NCBI GenBank assembly: GCA_032158295.1
Contig: CM063248.1
Coordinates: 14,584,657-14,648,656, forward strand
Direction of reading: 5' to 3'
Origin: Pycnopodia helianthoides
Taxonomy: Eukaryota; Echinodermata; Asteroidea; Forcipulatida; Asteriidae
Length of the DNA stretch: 64,000 nt
In this document: piece by piece, positions 36,728 to 49,797 of the stretch
Position numbering within the stretch: the stretch's first letter is position 1
Layout: each line of letters begins with the position of its first letter
The notes under the pieces: model-generated
Seen by the model: the letters and a program-made list of their open reading frames with translations, nothing else
Told to the model about the DNA's origin: nothing
Databases searched by the model: none
Translations under genes and position numbers: made by a program

Positions 36728-36848
36728 TTATAAATCAACAGACTTCCCTTGCATAACACGAAACGCTACAGGTATGCTGAGGTCACGCGCACGTTTTTAC
36801 GCACAGAAAACAGCTATCGTCCAATGATCTGCCTCCTTTTTGAGAGTG

Positions 36849-36856
36849 TGACGTCA
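36849..36856. promoter_or_regulatory. Perfect CRE word TGACGTCA
   Basis: A CREB/ATF consensus palindrome sits one base before an ATG (36858) that opens a 69-codon lysine/glutamate-rich plus-strand frame ending at TAG. The frame lacks a known motif. The site alone could be chance. Confidence 0.25.
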
Positions 36857-37585
36857 TATGGCTGAGATTCTTGCGCACAAGACTAAGGAGGAGGAAAAAA
36901 AGAACCGACGCCTTAGAAGTGAGGTTCTATCGAAGGTTACTGAGAGTTCCATGAATGGAAAGACACACATTCATGGAGCGTCAATAAAAAAAAATCAACT
37001 CAGAAATGATGTTTGTAAGACACTCAGTGAGAAGAAGTGGGATGGAAAGAAAGAAAGCAGTAGTTGAGGTGAGGACAGGAAGTAGACCATGAACATTACA
37101 GTATCTCTATAGTAGAAAACCACAGCAGAGTGGATTCGAACCATCTGAACAGAGAGAGAGAGAAACTGAAACCACACTGTTCTAAAAAGCAGCAGTGCTA
37201 CCGTTTCCAATGCTACATACACGCTGTTACCTTCAAGGTGCTAAAGTAGGTCACATTTGTGTCCATGTCACCTCCACAGGACCCCTGCCCTGCATTTCTT
37301 GTTTACACACTTCTTACACATACCTATCATGACTTGATTTGATTAGACTAATTTGATTCTTGCCCTTGATTTCATCGCCAGGTTTGTCAAGATGCAATCT
37401 AGCCGCAAAAAACTAGAGCATCGCGGTGAGAACAAAGCATCTCCCGGGCTATGCATCTCGTGACCGGTTTGTGTATATTAATGACGGTCTACATAGTCCC
37501 ATCCAGTCATCCCCATAAGAATCTAATGGCGGAGTATTTAAAATAAGAGCACTGTGCCCACACATCTGATCATCTGGTCTGAACC

Positions 37586-37598
37586 TGACCTTTGACCT
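37586..37598. promoter_or_regulatory. Consensus DR1 nuclear-receptor word
   Basis: TGACCTTTGACCT is the exact reverse complement of AGGTCAAAGGTCA, the HNF4 / RXR-PPAR direct repeat with one-base spacer. It is followed by TGA, which extends one half-site to TCAAGGTCA, an ERR/SF1-type site. A 13-base exact match is unlikely by chance in 64 kb. Whether it is used is unknown. Confidence 0.35.
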
Positions 37599-39494
37599 TG
37601 ACAAGCATCTTCGTTGGCTTGGTAGATCCACCAGTATTGAGGTGAGTAACATGAAGATGTGAAAATGACAGAAGAAAAAGTGAATTAACTCAATATATGG
37701 AGAAACCAAATATCAAGATCTTGTATGCCCTTATAGATAGCTATCCCTGCTTCACAATGGGCCACCATGGAACACGTCAGTAACCAATGCAGACATTTAG
37801 GTAACTATTCAGTCTTTGATCAACAAACAGCTCCTGAGACTGAACTCCACCCAGTCCATGGGAGACAACTAGCTCTGCCTCCATCCCTTTCTTTGCTCAC
37901 TCACTGCATTTTAAATGCTCAAATGGGATTTCCGAAGGCAAAAAAATAAGTTAAAAAAAAATGTAATAGTCTCAATCTGAAAACTTACTGATTATCGAGT
38001 TCATACAATAACCAAGTCTCCAGAGAATATTACCATCTGAAATGCTGTCAAAGTTTTGTCTATGTTCTCCCACTGTTTGGAATTAATTTGTTTCAATGAC
38101 AGTTGCCCATTGGTTTTTTGTGACGTCCTCCCTCTGTCCAAACACCAAGGTCCCTTTTGTTAAAGTCCTCTGTTTCAACGATTAGACATACTCATGTACA
38201 CACACACATGTAGATGTACATACCCAATGACCTTACAAAGTACTCACTGGGGTAGCTAGACTAATTTCAGCTATAGACTGTGCAAGTCTCGTGCATATCG
38301 AAAACGAGAAAACAGCTCCAACGAAGACTATACTTTTCTTTTTAAAATTATATTTATACAAAACTTATAAAAATACCCATAGCAAGTTGTTATAAAAAAA
38401 GTTTAAATTTTTGTATAATACAAATAATTTGTTCAAAATAACATTGAAACAAAAAAACAAACTTGGGATGAGGATGCTGATTTTTAGAAGCCCCATTTGC
38501 CAATCATGCCCGTATTTGTGCGTCTATCACATAGGTTTAATGTCAACATGTTTGGAAAAATCTGAATTTGTTAACAAATAACCGGAAACGGAGGTCAAGT
38601 CTTACTCTTGTGTTTTCTTCGTTAATTTGTTGACGTATTTTGACTTTCATATTATTTATCACTCCATTCCCAACAACATATATAATTTCCATGGCCATAA
38701 ACTACGTTATACTAAAATAACTGACAAAAAAAACAAAATTCCGCCCACGTAAAGCTCCATATGGTTGGGACCACAATGGTCCCGGAAGTTGAATACGCGC
38801 AAGACTTACACAGTCTGTTTACAGAGGCAACCATGCTTTCAAAGTGTTTAATATTTAGATAACTAAAATGAAAATGCAGCATCCACTTCTTTATTCTGTC
38901 CTGTATGTAAACTATCCACAATTTGGACTAATGTAAGCAGTGTGTTAGCTGCTGAGGGGGTTAGTAATATCAGCAATCTCACTTGCAAATCGTCCACCAT
39001 TAAAAGGCAATTTAATATGGCAACTTTGCATTCATCTATACACATACAACATGTAGGATTGCAACAAACATCCGAAAGGAGAGCAACTCTGGTATACTGT
39101 TACTGGTGACCTTAGTTTGCAGCGCGATGCGTTCTTTCAAACAAAAAGGAAACTAAATATTGCTTGACGATTCTGACGCACGCAATGTCATGGAAAAACA
39201 ATCACCAGTATAAAAGGATGTAGATTAAGTGAAATATTGGATTGTAATCACTCACACATGCTTGACATGATTACATCCTCAAGGACTTCCCCCCACCCTG
39301 CTACTACCCACGCAGTTAATTTGGTAAATTTGGTCTTATGCTCAACTTTAATCCAACAATGCTGGTTACCATGGCATTTTGCATTTAGTCGCTATTCCTG
39401 CTTGTGCATTCAGTATATATCTGTACTGGGAGTTTAGTAACAGGTTTCGACCCGTTGCACCAACACCACATGTGGCTACTGTCTGCTACGAACA

Positions 39495-39604
39495 CCATTT
39501 TGGGAGTCAAGCTGCACACCAAAATATGGTAAGCGTGTAAACACTCTACCGGCCTAAAATGCGCACTACACTGTATAACACACAGGGACCGACTCCCAAA
39601 ATGG
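39495..39604. mobile_element. Short inverted-repeat element (CCATTTTGGGAGTC)
   Basis: CCATTTTGGGAGTC (39495-39508) and GACTCCCAAAATGG (39591-39604) are perfect 14-bp inverted repeats around an 82-bp spacer with no coding capacity. Confidence 0.65.
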
Positions 39605-39635
39605 CGCAACCAAGATAACTGTGATGAAGAAGTCA

Positions 39636-39759
39636 GGGTTCCATTTCATGGCGCTGCTTACCACAGAATTCTGCGCTTACGGCGTCCTGCAAGGCATGGC
39701 ATTCTGTGGCCAGTAAGCAAGAGTTCCGTGGTAAGCAGGGCCATGCATTAAAATTGGAC
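39636..39759. mobile_element. Palindromic-family (G1) element
   Basis: The left arm is CCATTTCATGGCGCTGCTTACCACAGAATTCTGCGC (written here in order, shared with the copy at 23729). The right arm mirrors it with GTGGTAAGCAGGGCCATG. The terminal GGGCCC is lost. Confidence 0.8.
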
Positions 39760-42037
39760 TTTGGTCAGTACTGCTCATCCACAAAATGTAACGAGATAAA
39801 CATTTCTACTGTTATGAGTGTTGATCTTTCATTATATTTTTTAGTAAGCAGGGGATAAAAGGACTACTCAGGGCGCTTTCAACGTCAAATTTCCTACTTC
39901 AAAATTAAAGTTTTATATTATTTTAACTGACGGCATGTTGTTTTCTATGTTGGATCAATGGCCAAATAAATAATAATAAAAACAACAATAAAAAAAGATA
40001 TGTTTTTTTTTTTTTTTTGCCTAACGTAAATTTGGTTCACACACGCCCTCACATGGTCAACAGTATTGCGAATTGAAACTCCCAAACAAATTTATGAATG
40101 TAGAGAACAAGTGGCATGGTTTGAATCCACATTTTGGACACTGACCACCATGAGGTCAATCTAGACCACTGCTGATGCCGGTACAGTATTTATGCAGAGA
40201 ACAGTCAGAATGAACATGTTTAGGTGGGATGGAGTTTTGTTGTGCATCGATGGTGAAAAGGTGACCGCTTTATTCTTCCCTTTGTTTTCTTGTTTGGCAA
40301 CGAACAACTATCTCTTCCACGAAACACTATCAGTGTCCAATGACCTTGAGGCCAACCAGGCATCTGGCAAGTTATTGTGAACTCTCAGTCTTCACATTCC
40401 CAACCCCAAAAAATATTCAAAAACCTTCATTTCTCAGAACTTTCTTTATAAAAGGAAGTGTGAAATGTCAACTATAGATTCTCAGACTTGGAATTTTTGT
40501 TGTTCTTTGAAGGCCTATTCATAAATTTCTGGTAAATACAAAACAGTCACTCTTGACCAGACAAAGTCTGATGACAACCGACCATAAAAAAAAACCTGGC
40601 TTTTGATCCTCAGACATAAGTGATGTAAAGAGTTGGCTAATGCGTCCTGACAACTGTAGACAATTGAGGAAGGCCTTGGGGGATTTGGAAATTTATGGGG
40701 GAAAACTTGCAACTGTAATGTTTACAGTGGAGGTGAAGAAGCAGTACACTGACGAAAAACCCTGTGGGGCTGGGCTGGCGGAGTTTCTAGCCCCAACTAG
40801 TTTGTTTTGGGGGCAGGTAAACAATTTTGCTCACTAACTTCATCACCTCTTCACCAGTAAGCTTTTCATGGGTTTAATTGTTGAGCCACCAGGGAGGAAA
40901 TGTTTGGCTTTTTCATTTGAAAATTATACCTCTCTTTTAAGGATGCTGGAAATGTTGAGGCACCGAAGAAATTCCTCAACGCTGACCAAGCCTTTGAAAA
41001 CTAACTGCAGATAAACCGTTAGTTTTTCTATAACCATCCTCGAATGTCATTAAAAGATGATAAACAAACACTTAGTCTGGAGACTTTACCTCATCTTCAG
41101 ATGCTAAACTGAATTAGGCGTCTTTTGTTCTGCCAAAGTGGCACTTCAGCCTCGACCAGCGGACACTCACAATCCTTGCCAACAACAACAAGCGAGATGT
41201 GGGTGGTACCACTCTCTGAAAGTGTCACTGTTGTTGTTTTCCTTCACACTTCTCTACAAGGGGCCCCCATCACACTTAGGGGGTAAACAATCTTGAGCTA
41301 TCCTTAGCTCTCCGAGTTGGGACCTTAGATGCAGTGATTATTGGAGACAGGACGGAGAGAAGAAAGAGAAGGGGGGCAGAGTGATAGAGAGAGATAGAAT
41401 TGGCAGGAGTAATTATTCAGGAGGAGCTGGGGGGGGGGGGGTTTACTTATTGATTCATTAGAGTGTGGGGTAGGGGTGTGGTGGAGGGGGAAGAATTGAG
41501 CATTGCATGAGACGAGAATTGCTCTGTCGCAGTATGAAGAACCAGTGACATATTTTGCATCCTGTTCTTGATGACTGATCAGGGGGAGATGATGGCTTCC
41601 CTGCCTCCTAAGTGAACATTGACGCCATCTGCTGATGAGATTGAGACTCTATGCATATCTATTCAAGGTTGACACCCTTCTTTAGGTGCTGCTCTGAATG
41701 ATGGCTGCTCTGACTGATGACGTACATGGACTTGGGTAACTGTGGCCTAGTTATGCAGAGGGGATGGGGGTCGGGCAATGACAACCCAAAGCTCATGGAA
41801 TACTGACAATGACACCTTTGCAAAACATTTGCTGTTCACAAGAAGTTTTGGACTGGCCATGCTAAATATACAGTTTTCCCATGACATGTTCGAGATGCAA
41901 CTACTAAATGTAACAAACAGAAGATGTGTGTGTGGGATTAACCATACTACCCCTCCCCAACCCCATTCCCCAGACCTTAGTCAACTATGTCTGGATAATC
42001 TCTCCTTGCTCATGGACCTCATAAAGCTACCCCTCAA

Positions 42038-42205
42038 GGACCTAATTCCATAAAGCCAGTTTGCGCAAATACTTACTAAGCACAGAAAACTCTTGCTCAG
42101 CAAAAACAGGTAACCAGCCAAAAAGTCCATAAAGTTTACACTCTTGCGACTGGTGCCCTGCTCATTTTTCGCTCAGCAAAGAAATCCGCAACGTTGCTCC
42201 TCACT
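42038..42205. mobile_element. Palindromic-family (G1b) element, degraded
   Basis: It begins GGACCTAATTCCATAAAGCC and contains CTAAGCACAGAAAACTCTTG, GGTAACCAGCC and, in reverse, CGCTCAGCAAAG. The order matches the copies at 48449 and 53239. The right end is not clear. Confidence 0.55.
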
Positions 42206-45063
42206 AATTGAAGCCGTCTATTCATGTACATGTATGTATGCACTGTGGATCAATGTGATTAGTACGACTTGTACAAAATATGTACATTCCAGACTAACAG
42301 GCAATTATGATCAGTTCTGAGCTAACATCCTATGCTAAGTCCACTCTTAAATATACACAAAGTCAATACCGACTTCATTTATTACAGTGTGGCTGTTCAG
42401 CCTGCAATCAAAACAACTTCTCATTCATTCCGCCTTGTTTACCTGAACACCAATCCCCAAGCGCTGAGAGGATTCGGCGGAAGGGGCCACAGAAGAGTTT
42501 CCCTGAAGATGTGAACTTTTCAGATTAAAAAAAAAATCGCCGAACTAAAAAGGCTGCTCCTCAATCAGAGATCCTGGAGTCATTTATCCCATTACACCGA
42601 GTTTGTAGTTTACAGGTAAATCAAATAAGTGTATAATACAAGTGGAATGCCTGCTATGCCCGGCCAAGGGGGGCCTCCCACCTCAATATGGAGGCTAGTG
42701 ATGGAGTTAAGTGGGTCACTGGGTATTAAGGGTCAGATCCTAGTACATAGCAGTAGACAACTACAGAGCGGAACCTTTGTAACTTGTGAAGTTTCCCTCT
42801 GTCACTGCTACAAGCTTCTATCACGGAAACCCATCTGTGTGCATTACTTCCTAAATACCCCGGTTGGCTTGACCTTAGGCCGTGTCAGCATTTTCTTCTC
42901 CTTCTTGCAAAATATCTGAGTTCTCCCACAAATCTTATGACATTTACTATCACCCCCAGTGGCAACCCTCCTGCAGGAATTGAAGGGGGGCCTACAGTGG
43001 AGTGTCCCTGTAGATTTGAGGAAGAGGGCAAGGACAGCCAATCCAGTTAGGAAACTATCAATATGTTTTGATAAATGATTTCCTTCTGTGAATGGGTGTG
43101 TACACCACTGGACATTGTCCCAAGAGAACATTTCAAAAGTAATCTTTTTATGACCAGCAATCACAGTAACAGACATCCTGTGGATAATTTCCCATGACTT
43201 GTCTTTCATTTGCATAAACCATATATGTTTTCTGATTATGTAACCCCTTTATAAATAGATTCATTTGTCGATCAATCTTGTTACTTTGTTTAATTGTGTA
43301 CATTTGTTTACCCAATCCCGTTTTGCATCATCTCTTCTCGCATTACACGCCAGTCTTCCCACTACTTGCTTTTCTTTCCTCCATGTTCCCTGAGTTGAGA
43401 TCCAAACCGGTCTTTGGTTCATTATTTCCTAATCAAGAAGAGACCTTCTGACTGCTAAAAATAGCACTTGGTGAGTGATGAGTGGTCAAGTAGTTCATGA
43501 AAGACATTTATCAATGCTCTAAGGCTGAGAGTTTCGGATTTTTGTTGTTGAAATTTGACTTCAAGTTGGCAAGAAAAGTACAGGGATTTACATAGGCCTA
43601 TAGCTGCGAGAACATTGTACCTCTGTACACCAATCAGTACATGCAAGTGATGCACGCCACGCTGTCATTGCTGAGGTACTGGCAGCATAAGGTTTAGTAC
43701 TATTGTAATGCTTTTTTTACTATGGTAATGCACATCTGTACATATTTTTTATGAAACTTGCGCATAATAAATGAATAAATTATTATTAATTATTAGTACA
43801 CAAAGACATGGACAAATTGTTGTCTTTTGCATATCATGTGAATTATGTGTCTTGCTCAATGATTTACATAATTTCCCTGACAGAACAGCATGACATGATT
43901 TAGAACACTGACCATGAATGTTTGCCACTAAAAACATAAGCTGAATCCTATCAAAAAACACAGACAACAGGTGAGTTTAAGTGCAATTGACCTGGAAACG
44001 TCACAGTCAAGTTTAAAAATTGTTACATCAGCAAGGTTTTGTCAGATTTTTAGCGTCCACTTTCTGTTTAGCTGCAAATATTTAATAGGTATGTTCTACA
44101 TCATTATGGTCACGCTGTCCTGTCAAGGAAACTGTGTAAATCGTTGAGAAAGACACTTAACTTGCATAAAAATTACGACAATGATTTCCTCCTTGCCTAT
44201 GTGTACAGAACCTTGCGCATCCATCACCCCAGCAATGGTGGCACTGCTTGCAGCGCTTATACACATACGGATTGGTCTATAGAAGATCAGATGTTGTCCA
44301 GTAAAGGGTGCACCAGACAATATTCTCTGCACACACCAAGTACTGAAATCTCTCATTTGAGACTTGAAATTAAGGTCAAAGTTGAACTACCACAACATCA
44401 AGAGGCCAGTAACTTGCATCGTTTGCAACCAACTGAAGCTCGAGGACTGCACCCGATTGATGGTGCTGCTGAACAATGGCACTTTGTGTTTACGGCCCAG
44501 AAAATAACTTGTACATGTGGAGAACTCTTAAGCACAGAATGTTAGGGGTAAGCATTACTATTGGGCCCTAGCTCTTCCAGCTAAATGATGTGTCTTTAAC
44601 CTATTTCAGATTAATCATTCACCAAATTTCCTCTCTAAATCTACAACTTGTTGCCAACAAAATTTCAGGAGGAAACAGCTTTCAGAATGTTCGGCCCGAT
44701 TTTTGTGGCAGTACTGTTAGCTTTTTCATGGCAACTCAAAAATCTTGATAATATAGCGGTCCTCTCCTTTCTGAACATGCAAAACATTCCAAAGTATCCT
44801 ATCAGTACATATCTAGATAAAAGCCAATGCTAGGAACGCTGGTCTAAATATTGACCAAAATCTTGCCAAGTTCCAAATTTAGAATCGAGCAAACACAGGG
44901 TCTGGCTCACAGAGGCTGTATCTCTTATTCTATGCAAACAATACGTGGTAAGTGACAGCTGTATCAATTCACTTAGCTTTGATAGCTGAAGACAATAACG
45001 GGAAATATTTTAAGTTGAGGCAGGATTTCCAATCTGAGAGACATAAAATAGGCATTTTAAGAA

Positions 45064-45860
45064 GAGCATCTCATTCTGTGCAAAGCACCTCATTCTGTGC
45101 CAAACATTTAATTCTGTGCTTAGAATCTCATTATGTGTGTAGCACCTCAGTCTGTATTTAGCATCTCATTTTTTTTTAGCATCTCATTCTGTATTTAGCA
45201 TCTCATTATATATTTAGCATCTCATTCTGTATTTAGCATCTCATTATATATTTAGCATCTCATTCTGTATTTAGCATCTCATTCTGTGTGTAGCATCTCA
45301 TTCTGTGTGTAGCATCTCATTCTGTGTGTAGCATCTCAGTCTGTATTTAGCATCTCATTCTGTATTTAGCATCTCATTCTGTATTTAGCATCTCATTCTG
45401 TGTGTAGCATCTCAGTCTGTATTTAGCATCTCATTCTGTATTTAGCATCTCATTCTGTGTGTAGCATCTCATTCTGTGTGTAGCATCTCATTCTGTGTGT
45501 AGCATCTCAGTCTGTATTTAGCATCTCATTCTGTGTGTAGCATCTCATTCTGTGTGTAGCATCTCATTCTGTAGTTAACATCTCATTCTGTATTCAGCAT
45601 CTCATTGTGTATTTAGAATCTCATTCTGTATTCAGTACCTCATTCTGTGCTAGCAAATCATTGTGATTTAGCATCTCATTTTGTGCTTAGTGTTTCATTC
45701 GGTGTTCGGCATCTAATCCTGCAAATTCTGTACTCACATGTACATCTCATTCTGTATTCAGCACCTCATTCTGTGCTTATCATCTCAACTTGTATTTGGC
45801 ATTTCATTCTGTGCCAAGAGTCTCATTTTGTGGTTAGCATCTCATTCTGCGCTTTGCATG
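45064..45860. repeat. 19-bp satellite, about 40 units
   Basis: The unit is agcatctcattctgtattt (19 bp), with a second common form ending tgtgt. The middle (about 45170-45600) is well preserved. Both flanks decay (agcacctcattctgtgcta, aacatttaattctgtgct), the usual pattern of a satellite homogenised at its centre. The two forms are interspersed in short blocks. Confidence 0.95.
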
Positions 45861-47634
45861 TTTAATGTGCTTTAAAAGCATCTTTAAAATAATTGAGCCA
45901 AGGTGGGAAGCAATTTAATTCACCCAAACATTTACTTCCATATTAGAAGGTTACAATCCAATAACAGGACAGATGGTCAATTTAGATGCTGTATATTAAA
46001 GTACGTATGTGACACAAGAAACCTGAGGCAATCATGGGAGGCACGTTTAAAGAGGACAAAGCACTGGAACTTTCAAAATTCAGGTTGAGCCGTTGCAACA
46101 CTTCATGCACATGTACCGGTTACATGGTTCAAATTACCCTGTTCATCCATAATGCTGAGATGGGTGTATCAAATAGCTGCCAAACACCCACAAATCATTC
46201 TGAATATTTCACCTGCACTGTAAATTAGGTATACTGGATATCACTTAACCCAAAAGAGTGCAGCCTAAATACCACTCTTTGCAGACTTGTATGCTAAATT
46301 TGGATCACATCCGGACCTTGCATAGTCTACCATTCCTGACCCAAACCAACCAACTGTTTTTAAACTTATTCTATCCCCCCTTGCCACCCGAGAGATTCCT
46401 CTGCAACTCCTGCGAACAAAAACTACCAGAAAACTGTTCACAATCAAATAAAACTGTATGCACCTTACCCCCATTGGGCTTTTCATTCAACCAGTAAGTT
46501 TGACATTCATGTGGTATGTACTTATTTGTCTGAGGTACTGTCGTTGGTGCCAATGATGAATGTCTACCTTTGTCCTGCTAGCCCCACTTGTTCACTCGGT
46601 CCACACACTGTATTTGCTTAGCTACAACAGCCCTGTATCTGTATTTATATTCATCAGATAAATGGGAGAATAAAAATCCATCGGGGGGGGGGGGGGGTCA
46701 ATGTACCCACTTTGCAAAGCTAAACTCTTTGGGTGAGTTTCTGTGCCTCAACTAAGTAGTGCTGGTGGGTCCACGGCTAAAGCACTGGCTCCCCTGGCTT
46801 AATTACGCCAACCAAGCTCGCTACTTCCCAGTAGAAGGGTTACTTCTCACTGTGTGACTCTCTCGTGGATGTTGTTACACTAACCACTCTGGGCAACCAT
46901 TAAGGAATCCATTTATGTTATTGCGGGGATATTTTTGTTTTATCGCTGGTAGTTTTGATTCATTCTTTTAAAAAATCCGAAAGTGCTCTTGGGGCGTTTA
47001 GACCTCTTCCTCCGTGTACACGCATACATGTACTATATGAAAGACTCTGCGTTTTAAGTGTCTTACACTGTACAAGGTCAACAGCCTTTCCTCGAGCACA
47101 CATGTGCATAACTCTATTCCCATCTAAGCACACGCAAATTAAACTTAAATTCCATTTACACCTAACATATGTCAGAAAGGCCCTACCTAATGACATGCAC
47201 TTCACAGACTTCTTGTACTGTTTTTTTTTTTAAAGCGCCATCTATAATTGGTACAAGTGATGGCTGTATGATATGCATTGTCATCTGTATATTAAGTCTC
47301 AAGCATTGTTCTATAATTAAAAGGTCTAGTCCACACTCAATACCTTATCCGATATGTTTTCGAGAAAATTGTTTGATAGTTTCAAAAACAACAATGAAAA
47401 AAAGGATCAACTTGGCACTATTCTATGCATAAAAAAAATGATTCAGCATAAATTAATGAGACAACTTCAAACAATTTGAAGCCAAGGGTATTTTATTTTT
47501 TTTTAAGTCCAGTTTAATTACAAAACCTGTAGTCTGCAGGAACCCTTTCATAACAAACCACAAACAACCTTTCAAACATTTCACTGAACAAGGAGCCTAG
47601 GGTATCAAACACAGTGGCATTTGAGATCATGTTA

Positions 47635-47745
47635 AAGTGAGGTTAGAGACTTGTAACTGTATTTTTTTCCCCCATTTTCATCAGGACTCTATCTATTGGA
47701 AAATGGGTGGATTGCAAAACCAAATGTGACCTTGGTAGTATTGAT
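47635..47745. repeat. Dispersed repeat, copy shared with 113-215
   Basis: It shares GTGAGGTT, CCCCA(T/C)TTTCAT, AGGACTCTATCTA(T/C)TGG and TGACCT(T/C)GG in order with the left end of the window. Confidence 0.55.
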
Positions 47746-48448
47746 TTCCCAGTTACCCCACGAATTCTAGGCATACGAAATCCAAGCTTTAAAACTGTAA
47801 TTTGTAAGTGTTTTGTTCCTACCACTCATCAAAACTATTTACAGCAACATTGCTCCTTTCCTTCCCTACATTCAGGAAATATAGTACCAGGCTGTTTTGT
47901 CAATTTTCATTCCACCCACAAAGGAAATTTCAAGTTGAAAAGGTCAGCTTTATCCAGGGAAACCATTTATGTATTTTTACACAATAGTGGCACAACTGGC
48001 AGACACATCAGAGGGTGTACTGATTGATAAAGTGCGACGACTGAAAAGCATTAATTGACTTCCATTATATTGAAAATTGGCAGATCGAGTTTGAAAATTG
48101 GCTAACTTGGAAGGGTTATAAAAACATGTATGCTCCTTAGCGCCCCGGAACCCAGGGCCTACTCAGAAGAACTGATATGTGCGGAATCTCGTAAGTCAAC
48201 AAATAATTTTTCTTCACCAAGCATCACCTGTCACGGCCAGACAGCACTACAAGTTCAGGGACAGCAACCTAAAAACGGATCAGGGTGCTGATATATTCCG
48301 GCAAGAATTTGCTTTATAAAAGGGAAAGACAGCACAATTTCAAAGTACTGCTAAAAAGCATGCAGATAATTTGTTAAAAAAACATCTAAGTATGCATTCA
48401 GCATATACTTGTTGAACAGTTATAAACATATCCAATGCATGGTATTCC

Positions 48449-48641
48449 GGGCCCAATTTCATAGAGTTGCTTAAGCAGAAAATATTGCTTAACATTTTCT
48501 GCTAAGCAACAATAAGCAGGATACCAGTCACAGATGCTACATGGGAAATGGTATTTTAGCTGGTCACCTTTTTTCTGGTAAGCATAATTTTGTTGTGCTT
48601 AGCTAGTTTTTGTGCTTAAGCACCTCTATGAAATTGGGCCC
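48449..48641. mobile_element. Palindromic-family (G1b) element, intact, 193 bp
   Basis: The left end is GGGCCCAATTTCATAGAGTTGC and continues with TTAAGCAGAAAATATTGC (listed in pieces). The right end, read in reverse, is GGGCCCAATTTCATAGAGG then TGCTTAAGCAC. The interior holds GATACCAGTCACAGATGC and CTGGTCACC. It is the best-preserved member of the G1b subfamily. No open frame is present. Confidence 0.9.
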
Positions 48642-49403
48642 TGGCTGGTAGTGTGCAAGAGTTCATTTCTGGACATTTATGTGAAGTCAGCTTGATGGAA
48701 CCTTTAAACTGCTTAGCTGGGAAAAATGCTTATAATTATATAGCAGAAAAATTATAGGAAAATAATGGGGAAATGAGTAAATCACATGGCACTTTGGTAA
48801 CCTCTTCAGCTTCTGGGCATTAAACTAGCTAAGCACAGAAGAATATTGCTTAGCAATAAAGTAAAAAAACGTTACCAGTCAAAATGTAATAACCTGTATA
48901 CATTGTATGTGGGTGGTTGCCTGTATTTGCTATTTGCCATGAAGTTATCAAGGGATAATTTCTGCTCAACAGCTGTTTGAAATTAAAATTGGGACCTATT
49001 TTTATGCTCCAAAATACATGTGCTTGTCTGACAAACCATGGACAGACCATCTGACAATTTATTTAGCAGTTATTTATCTCCACTTTGCAGTAAAAGCAGT
49101 TATCTTCAGTAGTTACTTCTTACTGCTCTGTGAAAAACAAATGACCAGGAAACCAGTTATCTATCAATTACATCCCATGATACTTTGGCCGGTGACCAAT
49201 TACTATCCATCGTTCTCCCTTAACAGTGGTCCGCTAACCGAATGCTAGTTAAAACACCTGAGGACCATTTCACTCCAAGTGGTCCGGCTGGCTTGTTCAG
49301 TATTGAAAAGCATCCCTATTGAATATGAAATATGGAAGGAAAAAAACTGGTGGGCCAGTGAAATAGCAAACTAACTGGTCCTGCTGGCTAGTCACTGAAA
49401 AAG

Positions 49404-49797
49404 TTAAAGGAACATTACAGAATTGGTAAGAAAAGAACTTGTAAAATATACTTTTTGATCACAGATTTACATAAAACTTACACGGTCTAATGATGATGAT
49501 AGTATAAAAACATCCTTGAAATATTTCTGTCTGAAATGCCATATTTGATGAGAAATGAATAAACTAACTTTCCGATTGGAGTTTATCGCTCAGTGAGCGT
49601 TTTATTAATTTGTTGAATCTATATGATTTCATGCGAATGTGTAATCGGTTTTTAACTATTTTCTCGTGACCCAGATGGCCGATCGATCTCAAACTTCTAC
49701 AGGTTTGTCAGTTTATGTATATGGTGGATTACATAAAGTGCTCACACTGCCAGCAACTGTTTTGTTAGCAAAAACCAATTCTGTAATGTTCCTTTAA
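49404..49797. mobile_element. MITE with TTAA ends, family K1 (copy 3, inverted)
   Basis: Same TIRs (AGGAACATTACAGAATTGG) and interior as 4008 and 29275, but inserted in the opposite orientation. At 394 bp it is the longest of the three. TTAA is kept at both ends. Confidence 0.9.

Larger units (their letters stand above)
36728..42037. other. Upstream region, no exon recognised
   Basis: Contents include a CRE word (36849-36856), a DR1 word (37586-37598), an inverted-repeat element (39495-39604), a palindromic element (39636-39759), a T16 run (40003-40018) and a G13 run (41429-41441). GGTTCGAATCC, a perfect Pol III B box, lies on the minus strand near 37132-37142 without a clear A box. Nothing else was recognised. 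Confidence 0.55.
42206..49403. other. Upstream region, no exon recognised
   Basis: It contains the 19-bp satellite (45064-45860), a dispersed repeat (47635-47745), a G15 run (46683-46697) and palindromic elements at 48449-48641 and, degraded, near 48818-48992. Open frames at 42844-43215 (minus) and 44144-44545 (plus) are the longest here but show no motif or splice support. Confidence 0.55.

Noticed and set aside
36858..37067. Lys/Glu-rich 69-codon plus-strand frame next to the CRE word
   Set aside because: Short, no homologue known to me, and an in-frame TAG precedes the only nearby donor-like site.
37120..37230. SINE on the minus strand at a perfect B box GGTTCGAATCC
   Set aside because: No convincing A box at tRNA spacing, since a GA microsatellite lies between.
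44144..44545. 133-codon plus-strand open frame
   Set aside because: Composition is unremarkable, no motif, and length is within what chance allows in 64 kb.
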